DNA from: Anaerolineales bacterium
GTDB taxonomy: Bacteria > Chloroflexota > Anaerolineae > Anaerolineales > DRMV01
Assembly (NCBI GenBank): GCA_027026295.1
Contig: JALVOR010000036.1
Location: forward strand, 1 to 7,297
DNA: 7,297 nucleotides
Direction: 5' to 3'
A program made the position numbers and the translations under genes. Positions within the stretch are counted from its first letter, which is position 1. Each line of letters begins with the position of its first letter. The notes beneath the pieces were generated by a model. That model was not told where the DNA came from, searched no databases, and worked only from the letters and a program-made list of their open reading frames with translations. Below are positions 1 through 5,692 of this stretch, piece after piece.

Positions 1-581
1 AACTGACCTATGCCGTGGTCGTGCCTGCCGCCCACCCCTTAGCGCGCGGCGGTGTGCTGCCCGCCTACCACCGCATCGCCGAAGGGCTGCTGGCAGCGTT
101 ACGGCACTTAGGCGTCGAAGCCCGCATGGAAGGCGAGCACGCTCCCGACACAGCGCCCCAGCCGGTGTGCTTCGAGACGCCTTCCAGTTACGAAATCACC
201 GCGGGCGGGCGCAAACTGCTGGGCAGCGCCCAGGCGCGCAACGGCAAAGCGGTGTTGCAGCACGGCACCCTGCCCCTCTACGGCGATATTGCCCGCATCG
301 CTGACGCGCTGCGCTTTCCCGACGAAGCCGCCCGCGAGGCAGCCCGCGCGAAGATTTGCCAGCGGGCGACCACCGCTGCCGAAAGCGCAGGGCGCGAAAT
401 CACCTGGTGGCAGGCCGCCGCTGCCTTCCGGCAGGGTTTTGCCAAGGCGTTAGGGCTGAATTTCCGGTTCGGGCAACTGACCGTCGCCGAGCGCCGCACT
501 GCCGTTGCCCTGCAAACCCACAAATACGCCAACCCGGCGTGGACACAGCACCGCCGCCGCCCGCGCCTTCCGGAGGAATGA
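1..581 (+). CDS. lipM: Lipoate/octanoyl-protein ligase family, LipM-like octanoyltransferase (5' partial)
   Basis: Members of this family move an octanoyl or lipoyl group onto the lipoyl domains of 2-oxoacid dehydrogenases or GcvH in the cytoplasm. The frame is open from the window edge (first full codon at 3) and ends at TGA 579-581, so about 192 C-terminal residues are seen and roughly 80 N-terminal ones are missing, judged from the family's usual ~270-280. Visible signatures are LTYAVVVPAAHPL at the very start, CFETPSSYEI (Cys codon 168-170), GRKLLGSAQAR (Lys codon 213-215) and LQHGTLPL. The Cys before 'TPSxYE' matches the position I recall for the acyl-thioester Cys of Bacillus LipM and the Lys is the conserved ligase lysine; this favours octanoyltransferase over ATP-dependent LplA, but the exact substrate is inferred. 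The GTG at 15 is an internal Val, not the true start. The end of the gene carries the prmA ribosome binding site, and the two genes are 1 nt apart, which suggests one transcript. Confidence 0.85.
   Translation, partial: LTYAVVVPAAHPLARGGVLPAYHRIAEGLLAALRHLGVEARMEGEHAPDTAPQPVCFETPSSYEITAGGRKLLGSAQARNGKAVLQHGTLPLYGDIARIADALRFPDEAAREAARAKICQRATTAAESAGREITWWQAAAAFRQGFAKALGLNFRFGQLTVAERRTAVALQTHKYANPAWTQHRRRPRLPEE
572..576 (+). promoter_or_regulatory. Ribosome binding site of prmA
   Basis: GGAGG lies 6 nt before the ATG at 583 and within the last codons of the upstream lipM-like gene. It fixes the prmA start at 583 although the frame is open further upstream to 505, and it points to coupled translation of the two genes. 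Confidence 0.85.
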
Positions 582-582
582 C

Positions 583-1509
583 ATGACCGATTCCACCGAA
601 CGATGGCTGGAAATTTCCCTCGAAGTAGATGGCGAAATGGCTGAGGCCGTCGCCGAGGTGCTGGCGCGCTTCGCCCCTAACCGGGTGGTGCTGGAATCCA
701 CCCACATTCAGGACCAGCCCGACGGCGAGGGCGTGCCCACCGGGCCGGTGCGCGTGGCCGCCTATTTCCCCGTGGATGAGGCGCTGGAAGCCACCCGTCA
801 GCGGGTGGAAGAAGCCCTCTGGCACCTGCATGTCATCCGCCCGCTGCCCCAGCCCGCTTACCGTTTTTTGCAGGAAGCCGACTGGGCAGAGGCGTGGAAG
901 TTTGCCTACCGCCCGATTGCCGTGGGTGAGCGGCTGATGATCGTGCCCGCCTGGCTGGAAAACCCCGACCCGCAGCGTATTCCGTTGGTGCTCGACCCCG
1001 GCATGGCCTTCGGCACCGGCACGCACCCCACCACACAAATGTGCCTCGCCGAGGTGGAACGCCTCACCCGCCCCGGCATTCGGGTGCTGGATGTGGGCTG
1101 CGGTAGCGGTATTTTGAGTATTGCGGCGCTCAAACTGGGGGCTGCCGAGGCCATTGGGGTAGATACCGACCCGCAGGCCGTGGCCATTTCCGAGGAAAAC
1201 GCAGCCCGCAACGGCGTCGCGGCGGGCTTTCGGGCAGGCGCGGGCTCGGTAGAAGCCCTGCGCCAGCCGCCCCTGGGCCCTGTACAAGCGCCGCTGGTGT
1301 TAGCCAACATCCTCGCGCCCATTCTGGTCAAACTATTGGACGAGGCGGGGCTGGCAGCGCTGGTTGCTGCGGGGGGGCGTCTGGTACTCAGCGGCATTCT
1401 GGAAAACCAGGCGGAAGACGTCGCCGCGGCGGTAGCGCGGGCGGGAATGGAAATTGTTCACCGCCGCCAGATTGAAGACTGGGTGACGCTGACAGCGAAG
1501 AAGGCATAG
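583..1509 (+). CDS. prmA: Ribosomal protein L11 methyltransferase
   Basis: PrmA is a cytoplasmic SAM-dependent enzyme that methylates ribosomal protein L11. The product is 308 aa, a normal length for the family. An N-terminal substrate-recognition part (about 1-80) is followed by the class I methyltransferase fold. The PrmA signature DPGMAFGTGTHPT is at residues 138-150, SAM-binding motif I VLDVGCGSG at 168-176, the acidic ribose-binding stretch GVDTDP at 192-197, and the motif IV-type segment LVLANILAPI at 238-247. Near the end is LVLSGILENQ (267-276), also typical. The start is set by GGAGG 6 nt upstream. It follows the lipM-like gene by 1 nt and faces the membrane-protein gene on the other strand. 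No L11 (rplK) gene is in the window. All key motifs are intact and I see no frameshift. Confidence 0.97.
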   Translation: MTDSTERWLEISLEVDGEMAEAVAEVLARFAPNRVVLESTHIQDQPDGEGVPTGPVRVAAYFPVDEALEATRQRVEEALWHLHVIRPLPQPAYRFLQEADWAEAWKFAYRPIAVGERLMIVPAWLENPDPQRIPLVLDPGMAFGTGTHPTTQMCLAEVERLTRPGIRVLDVGCGSGILSIAALKLGAAEAIGVDTDPQAVAISEENAARNGVAAGFRAGAGSVEALRQPPLGPVQAPLVLANILAPILVKLLDEAGLAALVAAGGRLVLSGILENQAEDVAAAVARAGMEIVHRRQIEDWVTLTAKKA

Positions 1510-1515
1510 AAAAGC

Positions 1516-1544
1516 AAAGGCAGGCGTTAAACCCCCCGCCTTTT
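1516..1544 (+). terminator. Weak intrinsic terminator after prmA
   Basis: AAAGGC (1516-1521) pairs with GCCTTT (1538-1543); one bulged A (1522) then allows GG (1523-1524) to pair with CC (1536-1537), leaving a loop of about 11 nt. The T-run 1541-1544 is partly used in the stem, so the terminator is imperfect. It begins 6 nt after the prmA stop and directly abuts the palindromic element that follows. Confidence 0.5.
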
Positions 1545-1634
1545 GTCATTGCGAGCGAGCCTCAGCGAGCGAAGCAATCTCTACCGTGGTTTTGTAAGGG
1601 ATTGCCACGCCGCCTTCGGCGGCTCGCAATGACA
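1544..1634. repeat. Palindromic intergenic repeat element with 13-bp terminal inverted repeats
   Basis: TGTCATTGCGAGC (1544-1556) is the exact reverse complement of 1622-1634. Inside, GCAATCTC (1574-1581) pairs with GGGATTGC (1598-1605) through one G-T wobble, and GCCGCC-TTC-GGCGGC (1609-1623) makes a third, 6-bp hairpin that overlaps the right arm. The 91-bp unit has no coding capacity of note. Its terminal sequence resembles a 'CATTGCGAGC ... GCAATC' repeat family that I recall as dispersed between genes in Chloroflexota and some other bacteria, often as MITE- or REP-like copies. The structure is seen directly; that the element is multicopy in this genome is inferred, because only one copy lies in the window. 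Placed between convergent genes, it could also block transcription in both directions. Confidence 0.75.
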
Positions 1635-1636
1635 CT

Positions 1637-1664
1637 TGGTCAGGTTCAGGCTGAACAGTTACCA
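1637..1664 (-). terminator. Imperfect hairpin downstream of the membrane-protein gene (possible terminator)
   Basis: GTTCAG (1644-1649) and CTGAAC (1651-1656) are perfect inverted repeats, giving a 5-bp stem with a 3-nt loop. An outer TGGT/ACCA pair (1637-1640 with 1661-1664) extends it across an internal loop. On the minus strand the hairpin begins 8 nt after the TAG that ends the membrane-protein gene. There is no T-run after it, so intrinsic termination is doubtful; RNA 3'-end protection or no function are alternatives. Confidence 0.3.
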
Positions 1665-1672
1665 TTGCCATG

Positions 1673-3298
1673 CTACGGATACAATGGCACACGGCTCAAC
1701 CATCGCGAACCATCGGGCAAACGCACCTGTTGGTAATCCGTCTGGGGGAATTTCCCCAAAAAATCGACGAACCACGGCCATTGCCGGGCAACCTCATCGG
1801 GAAACGGCCACGGGCGCAGCAAATCGGGAGAATCGGGGTAAGAGCCGTTGCGCCGGGCCGTGGCCACGTCCGTAACGTCCAGCACATCTTCAGTATAGAA
1901 AAAGCCCATGTAACCGGGGTCGGTGGTCAGCACAGTCAACGGCGCATGTTGCATCTGCGCGGCGCTGCGGAGCAACAACACGGTTGCCAGCCGCGGCTGC
2001 TCGCCTGCACCGTCAAAGGGGCGCGGGAAGAACGCCAGCATGACCACAGCCAGCGCCGCCGCCAGGCCGAAATCGAGCCGCTTGGGGCAGGAACACAGCC
2101 GGGCTAACAGCCACCCCAGGGCCGCCATTGTTAGCGCTAACAGCACTGCCTGATAGTGCGGGCGGGGGTAAAACAGCCACGAAGAGACCACCGCAGGCAA
2201 AGCCCACGCCGCCAACGTGAAAACCCACCACAATTTTGCCTTCTGCCCCTGCAAGCGCGCCCGTTGCCGCCAGGCCCATGCCAGCAACACGGCAGCGAAA
2301 ATCAACGTCGCAGCCAAAAGGCGCATCTTTGAATCCAGCACATGATGCCACGGCAAGGGCAAGGCGCGTTCCAGAAACACCACTCCCCACCCACCGACGT
2401 TCTGCGCTACAAACCAAACGAACAACTTTGGCCTGCTTCGCGACGCGCCCAACACCGAATGCACGTCGCCGAATTGCGACTGCAGCACCTCTGCCCATTT
2501 GTGATAAGGGTCAAGGCTCTGCCCGGTGCGGGCTTCCCACCGCACGGCAAAATGCTGCCCAAAGGCCACCAACATCCGCCGGGAAGGGTCATGCCACGGG
2601 CTGGTTGCCCACCCCACAACAAAAAGCAACACCATCGCTCCCGCGCTCCAGCGCCACACTTTCTGCACTGCGACGTCGCGGCGCGCCTGCCAGAGTTCCC
2701 ACACCACCCACACGAAAAATACCACCGCCGTCAAAAACATCTCCGGGCGGATGTAAGCCAGCAGCCAAGCCCCCCACGCCTGCACGCTGCCCCACACGAG
2801 GCGTTCCCGCCGTGCCAGGCTTTTGGGCAGCAGCAACAGCAACGCCAGCACGAAAAGCAGCAAAAAATGGTTTACCCGCCAGTCGCCGTAGTTCCCCCAG
2901 GAAACCAGCCAGGCCACGCCCATCAGGAGCGCCCACAACATCTGCCGTGTATGGCGATATACCAACAGCGCCAGCAAAACGGGCGGCACCAACGCCGTGA
3001 TGTAAATGCTGAGGTAAAAAGCAATCACGGGATTCCACCGCGCAATCAGGGCTGCCAGCCAATAATGATACAACGGCCCCCATTCCCGCGGAATGGCCGC
3101 ACCCTGCCACAACCATTGCGACGCCCGTTGAACATACATGCCCTCATCAGCGGCGTTGAGGTCAAGCGAAGTGTGCACACCCCAGAAATAACGCAGCCCA
3201 ATGGCAACCATCACCGCCACAATGGCAACCAGCGGCAACATGCGCCGCCAATGGACAAGATGCCACCACCGGTGAATTACTCCTTGCTTTTGCTCCAT
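1673..3298 (-). CDS. Polytopic membrane protein, GT-C / ArnT-like (PMT_2-type) glycosyltransferase
   Basis: The product is 541 aa with about ten or eleven hydrophobic segments (roughly 20-39, 90-115, 119-137, 143-157, 176-200, 217-231, 294-312, 326-343, 357-375, 382-401, 408-424) and a soluble C-terminal tail of about 110 residues. After the first membrane span comes DLNAADEGMYVQRASQWL (46-63) and then WGPLYHYWLAAL (73-84). The spacing DE-x2-Y-x3-A-x3-L followed by PLxYWL matches the first external loop of ArnT and PMT_2 glycosyltransferases, where the catalytic acid lies. Such enzymes move sugars from polyprenyl-phosphate donors on the outer face of the membrane. YPRPHYQ (377-383) may be a later loop motif. 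The protein is rich in Trp. Donor and acceptor cannot be read from the sequence. Two starts are possible: ATG 3298 with GAGG 6 nt upstream (chosen), or GTG 3325, which overlaps the degV stop in a GTGA and would add nine residues. Either way it is packed against degV and probably co-transcribed. Confidence 0.8.
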   Translation of the reverse strand: MEQKQGVIHRWWHLVHWRRMLPLVAIVAVMVAIGLRYFWGVHTSLDLNAADEGMYVQRASQWLWQGAAIPREWGPLYHYWLAALIARWNPVIAFYLSIYITALVPPVLLALLVYRHTRQMLWALLMGVAWLVSWGNYGDWRVNHFLLLFVLALLLLLPKSLARRERLVWGSVQAWGAWLLAYIRPEMFLTAVVFFVWVVWELWQARRDVAVQKVWRWSAGAMVLLFVVGWATSPWHDPSRRMLVAFGQHFAVRWEARTGQSLDPYHKWAEVLQSQFGDVHSVLGASRSRPKLFVWFVAQNVGGWGVVFLERALPLPWHHVLDSKMRLLAATLIFAAVLLAWAWRQRARLQGQKAKLWWVFTLAAWALPAVVSSWLFYPRPHYQAVLLALTMAALGWLLARLCSCPKRLDFGLAAALAVVMLAFFPRPFDGAGEQPRLATVLLLRSAAQMQHAPLTVLTTDPGYMGFFYTEDVLDVTDVATARRNGSYPDSPDLLRPWPFPDEVARQWPWFVDFLGKFPQTDYQQVRLPDGSRWLSRVPLYP

Positions 3299-3304
3299 GC
3301 TTCG

Positions 3305-3308
3305 CCTC
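3305..3308 (-). promoter_or_regulatory. Ribosome binding site of the membrane-protein gene
   Basis: On the minus strand GAGG sits 6 nt before the ATG at 3298. This favours that start over the upstream GTG at 3325, whose upstream sequence contains only a G-run 11 or more nt away. The GTG start would instead depend on coupling through its 4-nt overlap with the degV stop. Confidence 0.5.
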
Positions 3309-3321
3309 GCCTGCTTTGCCT

Positions 3322-4158
3322 TCACGCTTTGGGAACCCCCACGAAACCCACGCCCTGCGGCCCCACATGGGTGCCAATCACAGTGGTCACGAACACATCC
3401 AACGGCGGGCGTTTCAACGCCGAGGTATCGGCAAATTCCAGCAAGGCATGGGCGTCTTCGGAAGCCCCCGTATGCAGCACCGCGAGGTATTCCAACGGGC
3501 CCAACGCCTGCAAACGCTCGGCGAGGTGCGCCAACCCCTTGCTACGGGTGCGCACCGCCGGCAGGCTGATCACCTCACCGTGCCGCACTTCCAGAAACGG
3601 CTTGATGCGCAGCAACGACCCCAGGCGCGCCTTCGCCCAGGAAACCCGCCCGCTGCGCCGCAGAAATTCCAGCGTGTCGAGCATGGCAATCAGCCACACC
3701 CGTTCCCTCACCGCAGCCGCAGCAGCCAGCACGGCGGCCACATCACCGCCTTCCGCTGCAACCTGCGCCGCTGCCATCACCTGAAAGCCCAATCCCAGGG
3801 TCAACTGCCCGCTATCCACGACGTGCACTCTCTCGCCGACCATTTCAGCAGCCAGGCGGGCGTTTTGATAAATGCTGCTCAGCGTGCTGGCAAGGAAAAT
3901 GCCCACCACGGCATCTGCCTCGGCGAGTGCGTTGCGATAAGCCTCAGCGAACACGCCCGCCGAGGGAGCCGCAGTGGTGGGCAAGGGGTTCATCTCGGGC
4001 AGGCGGTGGTAGAACTCGGCACGCGAAAGCCCCTGGTCGTCCAGATACTCCGTTCCTTCCATGATAACCACCACCGGCACAACGAAAATGCCATAAGCCG
4101 CGGCCACATCGGGCGGGATGTCAGCAGTGCTGTCGGTCACCACACGAACTTTGGGCAT
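3322..4158 (-). CDS. DegV family fatty-acid-binding protein
   Basis: DegV proteins bind a single fatty acid; the FakB members present it to the kinase FakA, which makes acyl-phosphate for phospholipid synthesis. The product is 278 aa, the usual family length. In order: VVTDSTADIP (6-15) at the N terminus, VPVVVIMEGTEYLD (27-40), the PTTAAPSAG segment (60-68, where many members have TSQPS), IFLASTLSSIYQNA (87-100), VHVVDSGQLTLGLG (111-124), DTLEFLRRSGRVS (161-173), LLRIKPFLEVRHGEV (182-196) and GTHVGPQGVG (262-271). The start ATG at 4158 has GGAGGAG 5 nt upstream; the frame is open to 4239 but the family N terminus begins at MPKVRVVTDS. No FakA (DAK-domain kinase) is visible here, so its role in fatty acid uptake is inferred from the family only. 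The gene begins directly after a hairpin terminator and its stop overlaps a possible GTG start of the downstream membrane-protein gene. Confidence 0.93.
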   Translation of the reverse strand: MPKVRVVTDSTADIPPDVAAAYGIFVVPVVVIMEGTEYLDDQGLSRAEFYHRLPEMNPLPTTAAPSAGVFAEAYRNALAEADAVVGIFLASTLSSIYQNARLAAEMVGERVHVVDSGQLTLGLGFQVMAAAQVAAEGGDVAAVLAAAAAVRERVWLIAMLDTLEFLRRSGRVSWAKARLGSLLRIKPFLEVRHGEVISLPAVRTRSKGLAHLAERLQALGPLEYLAVLHTGASEDAHALLEFADTSALKRPPLDVFVTTVIGTHVGPQGVGFVGVPKA

Positions 4159-4163
4159 GAGAA

Positions 4164-4170
4164 CTCCTCC
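4164..4170 (-). promoter_or_regulatory. Ribosome binding site of degV
   Basis: On the minus strand GGAGGAG is followed by 5 nt and the ATG at 4158. This strong site decides the start, 27 codons inside the longer open frame. It lies only a few bases after the T-run of the preceding hairpin. Confidence 0.85.
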
Positions 4171-4174
4171 AAGC

Positions 4175-4203
4175 AAAAATCGGGCAAGCAGACGCCTGCC
4201 CGA
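4175..4203 (-). terminator. Intrinsic terminator between the CFA-synthase-like gene and degV
   Basis: On the minus strand TCGGGCA (4203-4197) pairs with TGCCCGA (4186-4180) around a 10-nt loop, and five T follow (4179-4175). It lies about 24 nt after the stop of the CFA-synthase-like gene. The T-run ends 4 nt before the degV ribosome binding site, so it could also act as a leader hairpin of degV. Confidence 0.72.
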
Positions 4204-4214
4204 CCAGAATTTAC

Positions 4215-4237
4215 AAAACCCGCCGGTTACGACCGGC
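4215..4237 (-). terminator. Hairpin spanning the stop codon of the CFA-synthase-like gene, possible first terminator
   Basis: On the minus strand GCCGGT (4237-4232), loop CGTA, ACCGGC (4227-4222) forms a perfect 6-bp stem that contains the TAA stop (4229-4227). GGG and then TTTT (4218-4215) follow. The three G between stem and T-run weaken it as a terminator; together with the hairpin at 4175-4203 it would form a tandem pair. Confidence 0.4.
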
Positions 4238-5522
4238 AATACCAGTCTTCCCGCGTCCAGGGCAGGCCGCTGGGGCCGTGCCCCGATTTTACCAGCAAAG
4301 TTTGATAGACCTCGTGGCGCCCCTTGAGAAAATTGTAGGAAGAACCTGACATGAACAGCCGCCAGATACGGTAGGTCACTTCATCCACATATCGCAAGGC
4401 TTCCTCATGGCGGGCTTCCAGCCGCCGCACCCAATGGCGCAGCGTAAGCGCGTAATGCTCCCGCAGGCTTTCCACATCGCGCACCTCGAAGCCGGCTTCC
4501 TGCGCCGCCCGCAGGGTCAGCCAGATGGGCTCCAGTTCGCCATCGGGGAAGACATACCGGTCACCGAAAGTGTTGCGCTGCCACGGCACATTGGCTTCGC
4601 GGGCAATGCCGTGATTGAGGAACACGCCGCCAGGTTTGAGGAGTTTGAACGCCTGCTCAAAGTAAAGCGGCAGCATTTCCTCGCCCACGTGCTCGAACAT
4701 GCCCACGCTGACCAGTTTGTCGTAGCCTTCCGGCTCATCCACCTCGCGGTAGTCGCACAGTTCCACGCGGGCGCGGCCTTCCAGCCCTTCCCGCTTGATG
4801 CGCTCGTTGGCCCAGCGGTACTGGTTCTCGCTCAAGGTGATGCCTGCCGCCTCCACACCGTAGTGTTTGGCAGCATGAACGACCAGCGCCCCCCACCCGC
4901 AGCCGATATCGAGCAGGCGTTCGCCGGGTTTGAGGCGCAATTTGCGGCAAATGTAGTCCAGTTTTTGCTCCTGGGCTGTATCGATATCCTCCTCACCGGT
5001 CTTGAAATAGGCGCAGGAATACACCATGTGCTTGTCCAGCCACAGGGCATAAAATTCGCTGGGGACATCATAGTGGTATTGGATGGCCTGACGGTCACGC
5101 GCGACGCTGTGGCGCTTGCCGCTCAGGCGGGCAGCACGGTCGCGCTTGCGCTTGGCATCGCCTTTGGGAAGGCGCAACAACATTTGCCCAAGGTGCAATT
5201 TATCCTGCAGGCTGAGGTCGGTTTCCAGCACACGGTCGGCGAGTTTGTATATTTCGAAAATGTCGCCTTCGATGTCGAAATCGTCGTAAATGTAGGCTTC
5301 CCCCATACTCAAATCGGTCGAGAGGTCGCGAAACATCAGGCGCAGCGCGCCGGGGTGCTTCAGCACAAGGGTAAAGCGGGGCTCACCGGTTTCGGCTTCC
5401 CACACCGAACCATCCCAAAAGCGGACGGCAAAATCTCGCGGATGGGAATCCTTGAAGGCGGCTTCCAGGAACGCCTGTGCCGCGGCCACGTCTTTGTTGC
5501 GGACTACACTTTGCACTACCAT
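4227..5522 (-). CDS. cfa: Cyclopropane-fatty-acyl-phospholipid synthase family methyltransferase
   Basis: Enzymes of this family use SAM to add a methylene (cyclopropane) or methyl group to the double bond of acyl chains in membrane phospholipids. The product is 431 aa: an N-terminal lipid-binding part (about 1-130, with a basic stretch KRKRDRAARLSGKR at 124-137), then a class I methyltransferase domain. Visible motifs are YHYDVPSEFYALWLD (149-163), YSCAYF (168-173), SAM motif LLDIGCGWG (203-211), GITLSENQ (227-234), GMFEHVG (274-280) and FLNHGI (301-306). By alignment from memory, C170, E277, H304, I306 and Y357 match the bicarbonate-binding C139, E239, H266, I268 and Y317 of E. coli Cfa, so it looks catalytically intact. 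The tail GLPWTREDWYCRS (419-431) goes beyond E. coli Cfa. Start ATG 5522 is set by a perfect AAGGAGGT. The gene has its own promoter and terminator and appears monocistronic. Whether the product is a cyclopropane or a methyl-branched chain (as with UfaA/BfaB-type relatives) cannot be told. Confidence 0.92.
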   Translation of the reverse strand: MVVQSVVRNKDVAAAQAFLEAAFKDSHPRDFAVRFWDGSVWEAETGEPRFTLVLKHPGALRLMFRDLSTDLSMGEAYIYDDFDIEGDIFEIYKLADRVLETDLSLQDKLHLGQMLLRLPKGDAKRKRDRAARLSGKRHSVARDRQAIQYHYDVPSEFYALWLDKHMVYSCAYFKTGEEDIDTAQEQKLDYICRKLRLKPGERLLDIGCGWGALVVHAAKHYGVEAAGITLSENQYRWANERIKREGLEGRARVELCDYREVDEPEGYDKLVSVGMFEHVGEEMLPLYFEQAFKLLKPGGVFLNHGIAREANVPWQRNTFGDRYVFPDGELEPIWLTLRAAQEAGFEVRDVESLREHYALTLRHWVRRLEARHEEALRYVDEVTYRIWRLFMSGSSYNFLKGRHEVYQTLLVKSGHGPSGLPWTREDWYCRS

Positions 5523-5527
5523 CAGAC

Positions 5528-5535
5528 ACCTCCTT
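5528..5535 (-). promoter_or_regulatory. Perfect ribosome binding site of the CFA-synthase-like gene
   Basis: On the minus strand AAGGAGGT, a full match to the usual 16S rRNA tail complement, lies 5 nt before the ATG at 5522. It moves the start 25 codons inside the longer open frame (to 5597). CCTT just upstream (5543-5540) can pair with its first AAGG through a 4-nt loop, which would hide part of the site, but the stem is only 4 bp. Confidence 0.88.
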
Positions 5536-5580
5536 CGAGAAGGGCTGTCCTCAAGACGCAGCGTTTCTTGCTCTATTTTG

Positions 5581-5586
5581 ATTATA
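5581..5586 (-). promoter_or_regulatory. -10 box of the CFA-synthase-like gene promoter
   Basis: A perfect TATAAT is read on the minus strand at 5586-5581. It would put the transcription start near 5574 and leave a leader of about 50 nt before the ATG. At the expected -35 distance only CCTTTT or ACCTTT is found (around 5604-5610), so the -35 box is weak and an activator or an alternative sigma preference is possible. The promoter lies in the gap after ftsK, where I see no clear terminator. Confidence 0.6.
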
Positions 5587-5692
5587 GGCCATCGCACAAG
5601 GGGAAAAGGTGCCAGACGTCACATTTCAGCAACTGCGTTAGCCAACAACCCAACGCCGAAGAAGCCACGCGAATGCGCAAACCCCCAGGTCA

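Noticed and set aside
400..1287. Long minus-strand open frame antisense to prmA
   Set aside because: It lies fully opposite prmA, whose motifs are unmistakable; its translation is low-complexity Gly/His/Arg-rich and shows no family motif. Long antisense frames are expected in GC-rich genes.
1544..1634. CRISPR repeat or tRNA-like structure in the palindromic element
   Set aside because: There is only one unit and no spacer-repeat periodicity, and no cloverleaf with a T-loop or acceptor arm can be drawn.
1636..2107. Possible small plus-strand genes at the end of the membrane-protein gene
   Set aside because: Two overlapping frames lie mostly opposite the C-terminal part of the membrane-protein gene, lack a ribosome binding site and show no motif.
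2342..3784. 480-codon plus-strand open frame opposite the membrane-protein gene and degV
   Set aside because: It runs across the two minus-strand genes and their junction, and its translation is Pro/Gln/His/Arg-rich with no recognisable domain, as expected for a shadow of hydrophobic genes read backwards.
5600..5692. Terminator of ftsK or a CRP-like site (TGTGACGTC on the minus strand) in the gap after ftsK
   Set aside because: I found no stem of useful length followed by a T-run, and only one half of a CRP-type site is present, so neither is claimed.
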